DNA from: Chrysopilus asiliformis
Taxonomy: Eukaryota; Arthropoda; Insecta; Diptera; Rhagionidae
DNA: 64,000 nt
Direction of reading: 5' to 3'
NCBI GenBank assembly: GCA_964034945.1
Contig: OZ035961.1
Span: 182,001-246,000 of the forward strand
Numbering within the stretch: position 1 is the stretch's first letter; each line of letters starts with the position of its first letter. A program made the position numbers and the translations under genes. Of the stretch, positions 42,301 through 53,112 are shown piece after piece. The notes below the pieces were generated by a model. The model was not told the origin of the DNA, searched no databases, and saw only the letters and a program-made list of their open reading frames with translations.

Positions 42301-45300
42301 ACTCCGAATCTGACACGGGAATTTACGCCCTCCTCCAAGCAACTCCAAGCCGTGCTCAATTCCCCACTTCCGGAAAGTTTGGCCGAGTTCAGCGCACTCC
42401 ATTCCAAAGACTATATTCTATATAATTGCACTAGCAGCACATCTCCTGCTACACATTCTTCAGTCTCACCGTTGCCTTCACCGTTGGCATACCCAACACC
42501 ACCGGCTAGTCACGAGGCAGTGGCGCAGGCGTCACCGTTCCTTGATGATTCCCATCACTTCTCCGATGCGAACTCCTTTTTCGATGAAAAGACAAACACA
42601 AACTTCATGGATGACAACAATGGCGGTCAATTGTTCAAAAGCACGAACGATGCCGATCTGACCGAGGATGAGAAGATTCTCAAGTTGAAAAACGAACTCT
42701 TTAACGAGACCAAAAGCGTCCTGGAGGATAGCGAACGATTCTTCAAAACGGAAGACAGTTCTACGGATGTCTTCGATTCTCAGGTCAAAGTCGAGGATCT
42801 GCTGAACGAGAACAATAGTGAGCAATGCGACCTAAAGGACTTCAATCATCAAAACCTATCGTTCCTTGACGAAGCGCAGAGTTTTCTTGATGACGCACGA
42901 CCATCTTCACCCCTGTCGGCGTCATTTTTCAGCAGCGCCATAACGACTGCGGAAGAAGTCAAGGAAGCGCTAAAGGATGTCTTGCCGGGCGACAGCCTTA
43001 ACAGCGAAAATCATTGTGATACTGATATCGATCTATACTACTTGCCAGGCCTAACTTTACAGTCACAGATGATGCCCAACTCCGATGATCCTTTACTCTC
43101 TTCATCGCCCAAAGATTTTGTTCAGCGTACTCAGTTACAACAGCAGCAGCAACAACTACTACAACCGCATCAGCAACATAGCAACTGTCAACAGCAGCAA
43201 CAGATTGTTAAATACGAAGCATCGGTCCACTCGAATAGTTTCAATCCACCTAATTCGAAAAGATCAAGGACCAATGAAGATGTCCTGGCAACACCCACCG
43301 CGCAATCGCCACCATTTAGCAAAGAAAACACCGAACACTTTTTAAACCCACCCATAACCAACAACAGTAGCACCGTGTCCTTTGTCAATGTAAGGACGAA
43401 TCAAAGTCAACTCCAAATTAATTCCATTTTGAAAAAAAGACTTCGTCAGGACACCGCCAAAAAGTCAGAGACGTATCGATCAAAATTACGTCGGCCATCA
43501 ACTACGCACTATACGCCCGCTCCAATATTAAATCCCGATCGCAAAGCCCCAGGACTTTATTCAGTCCTCCCGAAAACTCTACTTCAGGAGGGCACATTAG
43601 ACTTGGAGGACGAATTCGAAGACAACACGAGTTTGGTGGCTTTCTTAGATGATTCCAAGGTGAATATTGGTACAGCGTATCAAGCAACCATACCTTCTCT
43701 CGCCACTCGCACAAACATGGATGTCAGTCAGTACGAGGAGCAAATGTGGGATCCCAGTATAGCCCATGACGATAAACTCCTAACCCGATTCATCGAGCTA
43801 AGCAAATCCTCCGCCGTTCCGCTAGGCTTCCATTCCGAGGAAGTCGCCCTGAAAGCCCTGCTAGAAACCAACGGAGAAACTCATGTTGCAGTGCTAAGCC
43901 TTCTTCAAGCGCCTTCAAGTTCTGTTCATTTGAAATGGTCATCAGTTGAGCTCGAGAGTTTCCTTAAAGGACTCGAGAGGTACGGCAAGGACTTTTATCG
44001 TATCTCTAGAGAGGTATCCATCATGAAATTTTTTTTTTAAATCTTTACTTCATATAATTATTGAAATATTTGCAGATTTCCACTAAGACAACCAGTGAAT
44101 GCATCCAAATGTACTACTTTTGGAAGAAATTATGTGTCGATTATAAAATAACCCACCTTAAGCAGGACCCATCCGAAATCGAGGATCAAATTCAGTCCAA
44201 CTCGTCCAATTCACATTCGAATGAAATTCGACCGCATGTTTGTGAAATGCCAGATTGCTCAGCTGTGAGTCAAATTTCGTTGACTTTTTTAAAATTTCAT
44301 CATTTTTCTATTAATTTTTTTTCACAACTAAACCATTTTATTTTAATTACAAAAATAAATACGAAGTTTATCAATTTTAATTGTAACCTTCCTGAAAATA
44401 CCTTCCCAACTAACAAAGTTTGTAATTAATATTTGTCAATAACAATTATATATGTAGTAGTCATTATTGAAAACTAGTTTCTTGACAAATTTAACGATTT
44501 TCGGAAAAATTTAAAGAAAAATATGACACTTAGTTTACACCATACGAGGGCGGGCTGAAAATTAAGCGATAGTTTTTTCCGGCAAGACTTATTTTATTTC
44601 TCAACTTAGTCTCCTTTTAGGGCAATATACTTCGTCCAACGATTCTCCAATTTTTTGACACCCTCCGAATAATACGATTTCTCAAAGCCATTAAAATAGA
44701 CCTCGGTTTCAACGATGTCCTCCTCGGTCGACTCAAATCTCTTACCACCGAGCCATTTCTTCCAGTTTGGAATTAGATAAAGTCGGAGGGGTCCAAATTT
44801 GAATTAGATAAAGTTGAAGGTGCCCAAAAAAAAACAAGTATCTAATCATTGCATGATATTCGATTTTATTGAAACACAATCTAAATGACGTAATCGACAA
44901 GCCTTTAAGGAAATGCACCGCAACCGAAAATTTTCAGCAGCTAAGGATCAAATATAAATTCTATAGATTCTTAATCGAACTCTAAACCAAAATCGACCGT
45001 CAAAAATTTAAAACCAACCATTTTAGTTGTCTCGGGTTTATACAGACATTCTGTAATTTTCATATCAATAAGAATCTTCGTTTGCACTTGAAATCACAAT
45101 TTAATAATTTATTTTTTCAAATTATTCCACGGTTCACAAAAAAATAGTTTTGATTTCTGCAATCAAACTCTGTAAATTTTTTTTTGCTACAATACACAGG
45201 TTAATATGCAAAAGTTGTGAACTTATAATTTAATTATAATTTCGTTTACAGTAGATAGGTACCTTACAATAGTATTAATCAATTTCAAGTCAATTTCAGA

Positions 45301-46006
45301 GTTTTACTTCGAAAGCAGCACTACATGGCCATACGCGTATTCATTGCATCGGTAGAAGTATGAGTCAACAGAATGGAAATGGGCAAAATGTGGGCGGTTT
45401 AACGACATCAACACATGGCCAAGCAATTAAGGATGATTTTCCCTGCAAGGTGTGCGGCAAGTAAGATCACCCCAAAATCCTTTAAAAATTACAAATTTCA
45501 ACGTCAGTACTGTGTTCTGTGTATTAGAGATGTTATTTATGAAATTGTAAGAATTTTTTTTATATTTATTTATATTTTTTATGAATTTCTCGTTTAATTT
45601 TTTCGCTTCCTTTTATCCATAATGCATGAATTAAATCCTGATAATTCCGTATGGAATTTAATAAAAAAGAACTTACCTTCTGTTATAACTATAATTTTCC
45701 ATTTACTTTTTAAATTTTCGCCGTAAAGTTTTTTGTTATTCACCGCTTCAGATGTAACTTTTTAAATAAAAATTTTCAACTTTAATTAATTTTCGGCTGT
45801 CCTTTTTCTGAAGATCTCAATGTATTTGCATGCAACAATTCAACTTGAAAAGCTGCTTTTGCATCCTCTTACACGTAAATTCCAATCGTATTTTTTGATA
45901 TTTATAGCACAATTTAAATTTCAGAGTTTTCAACAAAGTAAAAAGTCGGAGTGCCCATATGAAGTCCCATCGTCCTCAGGAAAATGACACAGCCGGAACC
46001 TCTTAA
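18132..46006 (+). CDS. TRERF1/MIDEAS/ZNF541-type zinc-finger ELM2-SANT protein (5' incomplete)
   Basis: Ten exons join in phase: 18132-18348, 20157-20557, 26010-26128, 27144-27355, 28411-28670, 40740-41204, 41599-44013, 44076-44264, 45300-45460, 45925-46006, giving 1506 residues plus TAA. Numbering from the first seen codon: Ser/Asn-rich tract about 74-180; C2H2 fingers C205/C208-H221/H225, C233/C236-H249/H253, C261/C266-H279/H283 and C491/C494-H507/H511; ELM2 from about 1246 (VNIGTAYQATIP); SANT about 1336-1382 (W1338, W1379); fingers C1419/C1424-H1437/H1441 and C1475/C1478-H1491/H1495. This order is known from vertebrate TRERF1/ZNF541/MIDEAS, nuclear scaffolds whose ELM2-SANT unit binds class I HDACs (MiDAC complex). 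I recall a D. melanogaster counterpart annotated as CG16779, but could not check this. The initiator exon was not identified. Family assignment is secure; the HDAC role is inferred. Confidence 0.93.
20157..20557 (+). CDS. Exon 2: Ser/Asn-rich segment, first Cys of finger 1
   Basis: The acceptor is TTGCAG at 20151-20156 and the donor GTAAGC starts at 20558. The exon enters in phase 1 and ends in phase 0. It encodes a low-complexity Ser/Asn/Gly tract followed by a basic stretch (KKPRPKTSSPTRHG) and the first zinc ligand, Cys205. Finger 1 is therefore split by an intron between its two cysteines. The runs use mixed AGC/AGT/AAC/AAT codons, so they are not a simple recent triplet expansion. Confidence 0.92.
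20558..26009 (+). other. Intron 2
   Basis: 5452 bp. It holds the pogo-like element at 20601-21426 and, at 21769-22038, an open frame after a strong acceptor-like tract (see findings). The rest is AT-rich with no recognised feature. Confidence 0.85.
20601..21426. mobile_element. Non-autonomous pogo/Tigger-like element
   Basis: Termini are CAGTAATCCCCCGCTTTACG at the left and its near inverse, ending GCGGGGGATTACTG, at the right. Both are flanked by TA (20599-20600 and 21427-21428). CAGT ends with a TA target duplication are typical of pogo/Tigger elements of the Tc1-mariner superfamily. The inside repeats TCCGTAAAACGAAACCTATT-like units and has a TTCTGCTGC tract; no transposase frame is seen. 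It sits 43 bp after the exon 2 donor. Confidence 0.75.
26010..26128 (+). CDS. Exon 3: C2H2 fingers 1 and 2
   Basis: The acceptor is TTTCAG ending at 26009 and the donor GTAAGT starts at 26129. It supplies the rest of finger 1 (C208, H221, H225), the linker THSDERKY, and the first half of finger 2 (C233, C236, then FKRQDHL). It ends in phase 2 within the Leu246 codon, which the next exon completes. The linker and recognition-helix wording are typical of the TRERF1/ZNF541 finger block. Confidence 0.95.
26232..26542. mobile_element. MITE with about 59-bp terminal inverted repeats
   Basis: Left arm 26232-26290 and right arm 26484-26542 are inverted copies with few mismatches. The ends are TATATCGTCGGTGATAGTGC and its inverse, with a probable TA target duplication inside the TATA ends. 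Each arm carries the internal direct repeat ATACGCGGTATT. There is no coding capacity. Lies in intron 3. Confidence 0.75.
26568..26760. repeat. Interspersed repeat family A, copy 2 (inverted)
   Basis: Inverted relative to copy 1. It includes a short tandem duplication of the ACCATTTTCGA-AAAATAG-AAAAAAAG unit near 26690-26750. It lies in intron 3 of the ELM2-SANT gene. Confidence 0.7.
27144..27355 (+). CDS. Exon 4: ends finger 2, all of finger 3
   Basis: The acceptor TTTGCAG ends at 27143 and the donor GTGAGC starts at 27356. It completes finger 2 (NGHMLTH), then encodes finger 3 with a C-x4-C spacing (C261, C266) and H279/H283. A Ser/Thr/Pro-rich tail follows (MTPTTPNQSMSPSTG), rich in SP/TP pairs that could be proline-directed phosphosites. 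Ends in phase 1. Confidence 0.95.
28411..28670 (+). CDS. Exon 5: linker with Gln/His tract
   Basis: The acceptor is TTTACAG ending at 28410; the donor GTAAGG starts at 28671. It enters in phase 1 and leaves in phase 0. The reading has an SP-rich start, a likely helical segment around RQQLDLISQIMQQTKQ, and a short His/Gln run near the 3' end. No known domain is seen. It precedes a 12,069-bp intron. Confidence 0.9.
29940..30184. mobile_element. hAT-like MITE
   Basis: Left end GGGCTTCATGGTACTTATTT and right end inverse to GGGGTGGCTTCATGTAACTT. Both continue into TTCGA(T/C)CGACTAACTAGTCG over more than 35 bases. The GGGGTGGCTTCATG style terminus resembles hAT elements. No clear 8-bp duplication was found. 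Lies in intron 5. Confidence 0.65.
30808..32017 (-). pseudogene. Decayed minus-strand coding-like segment, unrecognised
   Basis: A 131-codon ATG frame occupies 31203-30808. Just upstream, another frame reads coding-like (FSVQRPEKSLAYINALKSIF onward), as if one frameshift separated them. Further upstream a 65-residue frame (32017-31820) is followed in frame by long stretches with few stops. Stop density is low for such AT-rich DNA. I recognise no family. A decayed transposon, endogenous viral or host gene copy is possible, but so is chance. Confidence 0.25.
32831..32914 (+). other. Cluster of three stem-loops with shared loop motif
   Basis: Hairpin 1: AGTAAGCC / GGCTTACT around TGGGGAA. Hairpin 2: CTGTTGCACTAG / CTAGTGCAACAG, 12 bp perfect, around TGGGGAAG. 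Hairpin 3: ATCTGGT / ACCAGAT around 16 bases. GGAAGCTA (32867-32874) is the perfect inverse of TAGCTTCC (32898-32905) in loop 3. A further small hairpin, TGTGGA / TCCACA, lies at 33242-33259, beyond the nested MITEs. Confidence 0.8.
32926..33237. mobile_element. Palindromic MITE (host of a nested MITE), TTA target duplication
   Basis: The ends are AGCCCAATTCAGACTAACGA and its exact inverse, flanked by TTA at 32923-32925 and 33238-33240. Inner arms TCTCGACCAATAAGATCAAA and inverse extend the palindrome. Without the insert it is about 146 bp. A 3-bp TTA duplication is typical of PIF/Harbinger-type elements. Confidence 0.8.
33058..33220. mobile_element. Nested MITE with 22-bp ends and TTA duplication
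   Basis: A 163-bp element with ends TGCTGCGTTTACACGAATGA and inverse, matching at 21 of 22 positions. It is flanked by TTA at 33055-33057 and 33221-33223, inside the older MITE. The inside is built of TGTCAT repeats and an inverted CATAAAAGAAT pair. Confidence 0.85.
34912..35175. repeat. Repeat family B, copy 2
   Basis: It begins with the ACTTTCC-hairpin-GGAAAGTATTG terminus shared with 13150-13200. It continues with text loosely similar to family A (ACATCAAAATTCGATTGAAC near 35120), so A and B may be parts of one longer element. Lies in intron 5. Confidence 0.5.
40740..41204 (+). CDS. Exon 6: Gln-rich region and C2H2 finger 4
   Basis: Acceptor AG at 40738-40739, donor GTAAGC at 41205, phase 0 at both ends. 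It encodes a Gln/His/Thr-rich stretch and then finger 4 (C491, C494, H507, H511) with the family wording FKNIPALNGHMRLHGG. A basic and acidic tail leads to IGVRALIEEKIISKR. The acceptor is a tandem CAGCAG, so one Gln may be optionally included. Confidence 0.94.
41228..41519. repeat. Inverted repeats inside intron 6
   Basis: TATTCTTAACC (41228-41238) is perfectly inverse to 41269-41279, and CAACATTTGTAAG (41363-41375) is perfectly inverse to 41507-41519. The latter pair extends with mismatches to GGG/CCC ends, resembling a small MITE of about 170 bp. Together they fill most of the 394-bp intron. Confidence 0.6.
41599..44013 (+). CDS. Exon 7: long low-complexity region, ELM2 and start of SANT
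   Basis: This 2415-bp exon has acceptor TTTCCAG ending at 41598, a donor at 44014, and phase 0 at both ends. It encodes 805 residues: a Ser/Thr/Pro-rich stretch, an acidic region with repeated LDD/LDDA phrases (about 42530-42900), a Gln-rich patch near 43137-43205, then ELM2 and the first half of SANT (WSSVELESFLKGLERYGKDF). Its base composition is much less AT-rich than the surroundings, as expected for coding sequence. Confidence 0.96.
44076..44264 (+). CDS. Exon 8: rest of SANT, start of finger 5
   Basis: A 62-bp intron (44014-44075) with TTTGCAG precedes it, and the donor is GTGAGT at 44265. It completes the SANT domain (SECIQMYYFWKK) and ends just after the second Cys of finger 5 (C1419, C1424), so this finger too is split by an intron. 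Phase 0 at both ends. Confidence 0.94.
44265..45299 (+). other. Intron 8
   Basis: 1035 bp between exons 8 and 9, splitting finger 5. It contains the dead mariner fragment in antisense; the rest is unremarkable AT-rich sequence. Confidence 0.85.
44545..44830 (-). mobile_element. Dead mariner transposase 3' fragment
   Basis: The minus strand encodes the typical mariner C-terminus, KKWLGGKRF, then KSYYSEGVKKLENRW, then IALKGD, a stop where Tyr is usual, VEK and a final stop. Upstream, DPSDF lies in another frame. The end CGAGGGCGGGCTGAAAATTA, next to TA, looks like the 3' terminal repeat. A roughly 32-bp duplication (AATTAGATAAAGT twice, 44771 and 44802) interrupts it, and the 5' part is absent. 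It is antisense in intron 8. Confidence 0.85.
45300..45460 (+). CDS. Exon 9: rest of finger 5, start of finger 6
   Basis: Acceptor AATTTCAG ends at 45299; donor GTAAGA starts at 45461. It supplies SFTSKAALHGHTRIH (H1437, H1441), a Gly/Asn/Gln linker, and the CxxC of finger 6 (C1475, C1478). It ends in phase 2 within Lys1480. Confidence 0.93.
45925..46006 (+). CDS. Exon 10: end of finger 6 and stop
   Basis: The acceptor TTTCAG ends at 45924. An AG two bases later (45925-45926) would break the frame, so the first is used. The exon completes finger 6 (H1491, H1495) and ends in TAA at 46004-46006, eleven residues after the last zinc ligand. Confidence 0.92.
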
Positions 46007-46660
46007 TAGCCAATTCAGTTTATAGAAAAATATAACTTTATTGCATTTTAAAAGAAAAAAGACAACAGTCCACTACAAAACTAAGCCCATTTCACGTTCA
46101 GAAATCCAAATCTATTACATTCATACATACATTGAAAATCAAATCAGAAAATGTTTGAAAGTCACCACCACCAGCAGCAGAAAAAATTAATTTACGAAAT
46201 TAAAATCGGCAATTTTAAAAAAAATATATGAGAAGAAGCGGAGAAATATTTTAAAAACAAAACTGTTCTAAAGTGCGAGGAAGAACTATTGTACTTAGAT
46301 GACAATCGCAATGTTGTAATAATACTAAAAATATTTTGTATCACTCAAAAAATATGTAAAAAATACACTATGAAATAAGAACGTAAAAATTTTGTATTTT
46401 AAATGTTAAATTTAAAAATACAAAAAGTGCTAAAATTCACATTTCAAAGCCTAAATGCTTTTCCATGGGAAAAAACACTTTTTTTTTTAAATTAAGAGAA
46501 AAGGATGAAAAAAATCTAGTAAAAATTTATACAATACTTTAAAGCCAAAAGGAACGTAAATTTTAAAAGAAATCCAGTCAAACAATTTATTAGATTCACA
46601 AACAATGAGTGAGAATAAAACTGAATGTAAGTCAATATAAAATTCAAAATAAAATTAATA
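46007..46660 (+). other. Probable 3' UTR of the ELM2-SANT gene
   Basis: AT-rich, stop-dense sequence follows the stop codon. The first canonical AATAAA signals noted are at 46614-46619 and 46648-46653. Many later AATAAA motifs also exist, so the true cleavage site and UTR length cannot be fixed from sequence. Confidence 0.45.
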
Positions 46661-48073
46661 ATAAATAGGATTAAATGTTAGTTATGATTAGTTTATTCCC
46701 TGTAAATCAAATAAAACTAATATTAAGTGTTTGTAAAGTAATAATAAAACTCAAGTGAAAAACGTAAAAGTGTTATTACAAAACTAAATCTACTATTTGC
46801 ACTTCAATTCTTCGGATTACTGAAGAGAGTTTTTTTTTCCGAACACAACAAAAACACATATATAAAATAAAGTAGATATCACTATTTATTAATTTATGAC
46901 AGTTTTCCCCCTTCTTTCACAAATATCTATTAATCATATGATTTTGAAAATGAATTTAAAAAATATGCTCAAGATACACATGTTGTGAAATTGTTATGAA
47001 ACGCAAGGAAACAGGTACGATATACCTTATGTACATAAAACATCAGTTTTTAAATACAATTGTTTTTTCCCTCTTTATTTAAGAAAAAAAAAACTTAACA
47101 AATTTTCTATAACTTACAGTGATTTTGTTTTTTTGAAGCGATTTACAAAACATTTAAAATTTAGTTTTACTCAAACTTTTATAACAATAATTGTTTAAAA
47201 ATGCATAAAAAGACCTTTTTTCAGTCCGAACTAAATTTTCCTTAATTAAAATAAATGATTAGCAAAGATTTTCGTTTTTCGCATGGAAATAATTAAATCA
47301 ATTATAACTTTTTATATAATTTTAGTTCAATTATCTTATAATAGATGATTAAGGACAAAAAAAGTAAAGTTAAAAAGATAAACTGATGGTTGTATCTAGT
47401 CTTTAAGTGTTGATCGATGTCTCTTTAATAAATAATTATTAATTTAATATAATGTATATTATTAATTTATTTAGTAAATGAAGAAGAAAAAAATGTAATA
47501 TATATGAGATGTTATTATGCGGAAACGAATTATTATTATTAAAACTTTTACTCTAATTTGAAAAAAAAAATCCAACATCAGAAAGTAACTTCAATGCCAG
47601 CCAAATACTATGCAACTGCGGAAATATAAATGAAAATTTACAAAAAATCTAAAAAAGTCTTTGTTATAGTTTAGTTTCTAAAAGAAAAAAAAATATGATA
47701 ATTTGTAAGTAACTGTTTTGATTCTAATAAGTTTTTATATTTATAGTTTTTATTGTTAGTTGATTAATTTTAATAGTAGATTTTAAAAGATGATCTTCAA
47801 AAAAAGATTAGAAAAAATATATATGTTATAGAAAACGAGTTGAAAAGCTATTTTTTTTTTATTTCAATTTATTTATTTTAGACATAGAAGGAATTTTACG
47901 GATCTAAGTCGATATTTATGAATCTATTTAACAGATGGTTGGAGCCGAAAGGACGATAAAGTTTAATCTAGCATATGAAAATCGACTTAGATTGCTAGCT
48001 ACAAAGAATAAACATAAAACTCTGTGTTTTGTACGAAGGTCGTGGTAATATTTGAAAATATTGTAGAGTACTA

Positions 48074-48203
48074 AGGGCCGTTAGCACCAACCATTCTTAA
48101 CAACTTAAGTTGTACTTAGTCTACTTAAACTGTAGAAATCATGTTACTTAAAGAATTTAAGTTGGATATAGGTTGTCAAGTTTCGTTGGTGCTAACGGCA
48201 CTC
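48074..48203. repeat. MITE-like palindrome, CCGTTAGCACCAAC ends
   Basis: GCCGTTAGCACCAAC at the left is inverse to GTTGGTGCTAACGGC at the right, and similarity continues inward (CTTAACAAC / GTTGTCAAG). About 130 bp, no coding capacity, target duplication unclear. Confidence 0.65.
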
Positions 48204-51200
48204 AATGTGATTCTAATATTTTTCTTTTTAGTTTTTTTCTTTCCTATTCAAGGTAAGTTTAAATTAATTACAAATAGAATTATGGTGGAAATTTCAAATC
48301 GATAGGCTTTTTAACCTCTTTTACAAATTTATTCTTTTAGACAAAAAATTTTTATTATTAATTTCTTCATACAAATCTTAATTGAAATCAATTTATGTAT
48401 TTGAAAATGTTAATATTAATAAAAGTATTTTCTGTTTGCGGTCTAAATCCGCTTGAAACACATCTTTTTTTGCAAATATAAATTTCTTGACTGCTTAGTA
48501 CTCCAAAAATTCCAAAACCAAACTCTTTTTAAAGTAAAAAAAATTAAAATATTTAAATTACTTTGTTTTAATGCATGTTAAAAATCTAACAGAAATGAGA
48601 AAAATATGCCGTGTATTCAAAAAATTTATTGCTCAACAAGAAGACTAAAACCAAACAAGAATTTGGTTTTAAATGAATTTGTTTTAAAATGAATAATAAT
48701 AATGAAATTTATAAAAATCATACTACAATGACGTAATTCCTTGTCTGTGGTACCTGCGTGCACTTCGCGCGGTTTTATAAAAGAAATCTCAATAATTAAT
48801 TATATTGTGTAAAATAATTATAATCTTACTGTAAAATCAAATGATACCCACACGCATCAAAATAAAAATCAAATTTTAAATGAAAAATAGATAAAATAAA
48901 TGTAAAATTAAATAAATCCATCAGATACTCTGTGTTGTGATTTTCTCTAAAATTAAATTAAAATTTGTTTTAAAACAAAAATAATAATAAATTGTACAGT
49001 TAATAAAAATAAGTCCACAAACTAACTTTTTTGGAAAACCATAAATTTCATCAAATTGTTTAAAATCTTCATTTTCGTATCCTAATTTCCCAAACAGTCG
49101 TTATATGTTTTCCTAAAACATAAAAGCCTATAAGAAACTTTTAAAAAAATGTTTTAAAAAACTTTAAAAAATAATGAATAAAAAAGAAATTTTAATAAAA
49201 ATAAATATTTAAAACGTGCCTAAAATGAATAAAAATATGCAAAATCCCTTTTTGTTTTATTTTAAAAAAAATATATATTTTAATTTAAAACTTCAACAAT
49301 CCTTAAAGTTATATTTCTACATTTTTTTCAAATTCCTTAAATTAGATTTAAATAAATATTGAAGACTTTAAAACACAGTCCTTAAAAGCCCCCCTCTAAA
49401 AATCAAACAAACAAAATCTAAATAAAATGCAAAGTAAACCTTTTTAAAACGAATGATAATAGTTCTTAGACATATCAGTTTTGTAGTTTTTAGAAAATCA
49501 TATAAAAAATTATATATATTTAAAAAAAAATCAATAAAGCTATATTTCCTAATGAAAGAAATCTTAAATATAAATCAAAATAATGTTAAAAACGAAAAAT
49601 TTTAAATTTAAAATAAAAATTCATGTATTTTACTCAAATTTGTATGTTTTATATATACATTTTTTTTTATTATCCCTACTCCATTTGAATGTATGTACAG
49701 TTAGTGTTGATTTTCGATTATTTAAATTTAAAATTGAGATAAAATAAACAATCATTATAAAATTATACGCACGATGAATCAATATTTGAAATTGGCCTGG
49801 AACCTATTCGCGAGAGACTCTCTGTATTTATTACTATAAGTAAGATTGCCATATATAGCACTAGTTTCATTTTTCTGAAACGAAATTTTTAAGATTTTCC
49901 TATAAAACTTTAATTTTTTCCTTAGATTGTCCCACATAACACAAAAAATGTTCCTAAAATTTAAACATTTACTATGAAATTTCAATTGTCCTTCACGGAT
50001 AGGTTGACAACTGATCAAATTTTATCTAGATTTCGTCATTTTTTGTTGATAACAAAAGTCCCATATTGTATCGATAAATTCAGCTAAATAAGCTATTGAA
50101 GGGAACCCCTGCTATCATTTTACTTATGGCAAAAAATACTTCCTAATTTCATCATACTGCAGTTCATCAGAAAGAAATATTTTTGAACTTTCTTCGACTA
50201 GATTTGTACGGGTCTCTTTTTTGTAGCACCAGATTTAATGGCGACCGTTAAACCTTAAAGATTAAGGTAACCTTTATTCTTTAATTCCCACAAATAATTT
50301 TAAAATGTGTTCACAACCGCCTTGCAACTCAACTGGGCACTGAGAATATGTTTAATCAAACAGTAAAATAATTTTTTAAATTTTTTGTACAAATGCAACT
50401 GAGTTACTGTTTCCCGTTTTTGTTTAAAAATACCTCTGTTCCTGAAAATTTGAGTTTTCTTGTAGATATATTGAGATGTTCAGAAAAAAAAATTTTTTTT
50501 TAACAACGAAGAACATTTACTGTAACCCGCCGAATAAAATATTAGTTTATAAATATGAATTTTGACAAAATCTAGAATATTCCGAGAGAATATTTCAACA
50601 GCTACAGACCAGAAAAGCAAAATATTTGATAGGAAACAATTCAAAACTTCCGCTCTACATATTCAGTGAACTCGTGAATTCAAATTCGATATTTGTTTAC
50701 CACCTGGCGTTAATGGGTTGATTTCTAACTAGCTATGAGAAAAACATATAAAATTTTGTTGGTCATTCTGTTCAGATTACGAAGTTGCAGATAGCCTTTG
50801 ATGATTTCCTATAAGACATTACGTGGTTTTTTGTAATGTCTCGGAAAAGAAACTTTTGAAAAATAACGAAAACGTTTAGAAAAAATAAAAATGTCTACTT
50901 AACCGGAGGATTTTTTCATTAAATTGCATTCTGGACTGGTTTGGTATATTTTAACGAATTGATCGAAATGTTGATTCCATTACGCCAGAGCAATAACCGC
51001 ATTGAAAGAATTTTAAATCGACAATTAATGTGATCAAATTATGATAAACACTTCCGTTGAAAGTATACTTGGGGAATACACAATTTTAGGATCTAAAATA
51101 TAAAATTCACTAAAACTTTAATTAATCTTGAAGTGGTTTTCAAACAAGAATTCATTAATTGATAAAAATAAGGTTATCGGATTTAGCTTCAAAAAAAGCG

Positions 51201-53050
51201 GCGGACAGACAGACTGACAGACAGAAAGACATATTTGTAATAATGCGCCAGTCGACTGAGAAGCACGGAAAATGTGTTTTAGGCAAAATCGAATATTTTC
51301 GTGAATACAATGCTTTATTATACTTTATTCAAGAAAGTAAAAAAAAATTAAGTGAGAAATATTTTAAGTAATTTTTTCCGGATATTAGACCAAGTAAATA
51401 AAAAAGTAGCCCCCGGATTTGAAAAAAAATTAAAAAGAAAACAATTTGATATTTCTATTAATCAAAAACCATAAACTTTCTCTAATGTTGTGAATGAATA
51501 ATACTATTCAACATTTGTATCGAAGATCCAAAAACATTTTGGCATCGAATTACCAAAGTCGCTTTTTAATTTTCTAATATTCCTCTCGAAAACTCAATAA
51601 TTTTATAATAAATAAATATCTTTCATATATATTTTGTGTTACTTTTTTAAACTTTCATTTTCACTTTAAAATTTTGTAGATACTGTATTTTTTTATATTT
51701 TCGACTATATTAATCCATTTACAGTATTTAAATACATAAAAATTAATAATCGATTAATGGCCTAAAGTAAATTTTCGTATATTGAAATACATTTATAACA
51801 ATTTTCCACATAAATTTTAATTGTTTTCACATCCATTCCCCCACTAAAATACTGAAGGTTGACGATAGTAAAAAAAGCATTTACTCAAAGTAGGTGTGGA
51901 TAAAATAAAATAAAATTTAGAAAAGAAATTTCAAAATTTCTTACAATAAAGAGTGTACTTATTAAGGCTGTTTTCTCAACGCAATTTCGCAATTCTCTTC
52001 ATAAGAAAATATCTTATATTAAAAGAAAAGTAAAAAAAAAAATATCTTTTTAAAAAAATGTGTAAAAGAATAATTAATTGTAAAAAATCGAAACGAAAAA
52101 GCAACAAATAAGCGGAATTAATGTTTGTACAACAGCCATGTAAAAATATATATAAAGATAGAGATAATTATTTAAATGTTTGATGTTATTGAAACTGTGC
52201 ACACAAAATTATTATATTAAATTAAAAAAAAAAAACAAGTTGAATTCTTCACTTTCAATAATGTAAGCGTAATTTCATTTCCAATCTGATTTAATTTTAT
52301 TTTATTTGATTTTTTGGGTTTTCACTTATTTTCTACTTGGAATATATCTAAACTAAACTAACTCCCTAATAATCGATGGCAATTGACTAAAAAAAACGAG
52401 TTTTGGATACGAAATTTTTAGGAAATTAATTTGGTTTACATAAAACTCAATTAAGTAGGGAATTTGAAAAAAAAGCAAAAAATTAAATTAAATCATTCAT
52501 AAATGAAACAATAAAGGTATTTCGAAGATAAAGGTATTTGATCAAAAAATAATAATTAGAAAAATCAATTGAATTAAAAGAAAATATTTTTGAACAAAGA
52601 CAGTTGTTTATAAGAAAAAAAAAGAATAAAGAAAAACAAACTTACAAAGAGTGAAATATAATAATAAAAAAAAACATAAATAAATTTCTTTCTCTGTGAT
52701 TACACATTTAATATAAAATCCAAACAGATTAAAAACACAAAAATTAAATGAAAAAATATTTATATAGATTAAAAAGATGGCAAAATACATATATTTTATT
52801 CAGAAGCCTGAAAGAGTGTTAAAGAAAAGAAAAAAATACCACTGAAATTTAGAAAAACCGACCTATCGAGCATAATAATTCGAGAATAAATGGAAACATC
52901 TACACTATTCAAAATTTGAAAACAGAATCGATGAAATGTAGAGATAGATCAACGATACTATTTAATTGTAAAAAAAACTTGTATAAGTTAAATAATTTTA
53001 CTTAAAAAATAAAGAAAAAATCACTTCACTGAACATGATTTTATTATTCA

Positions 53051-53112
53051 AACCATTATTCAAACCAGAAATGTATATTTTAACCATTATTCAAACCAGA
53101 AATGTATATTTT
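53051..53112. repeat. 31-bp tandem duplication
   Basis: Two identical copies of a 31-bp unit starting AACCATTATTCAAACCAG, preceded by a partial copy. Confidence 0.85.
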
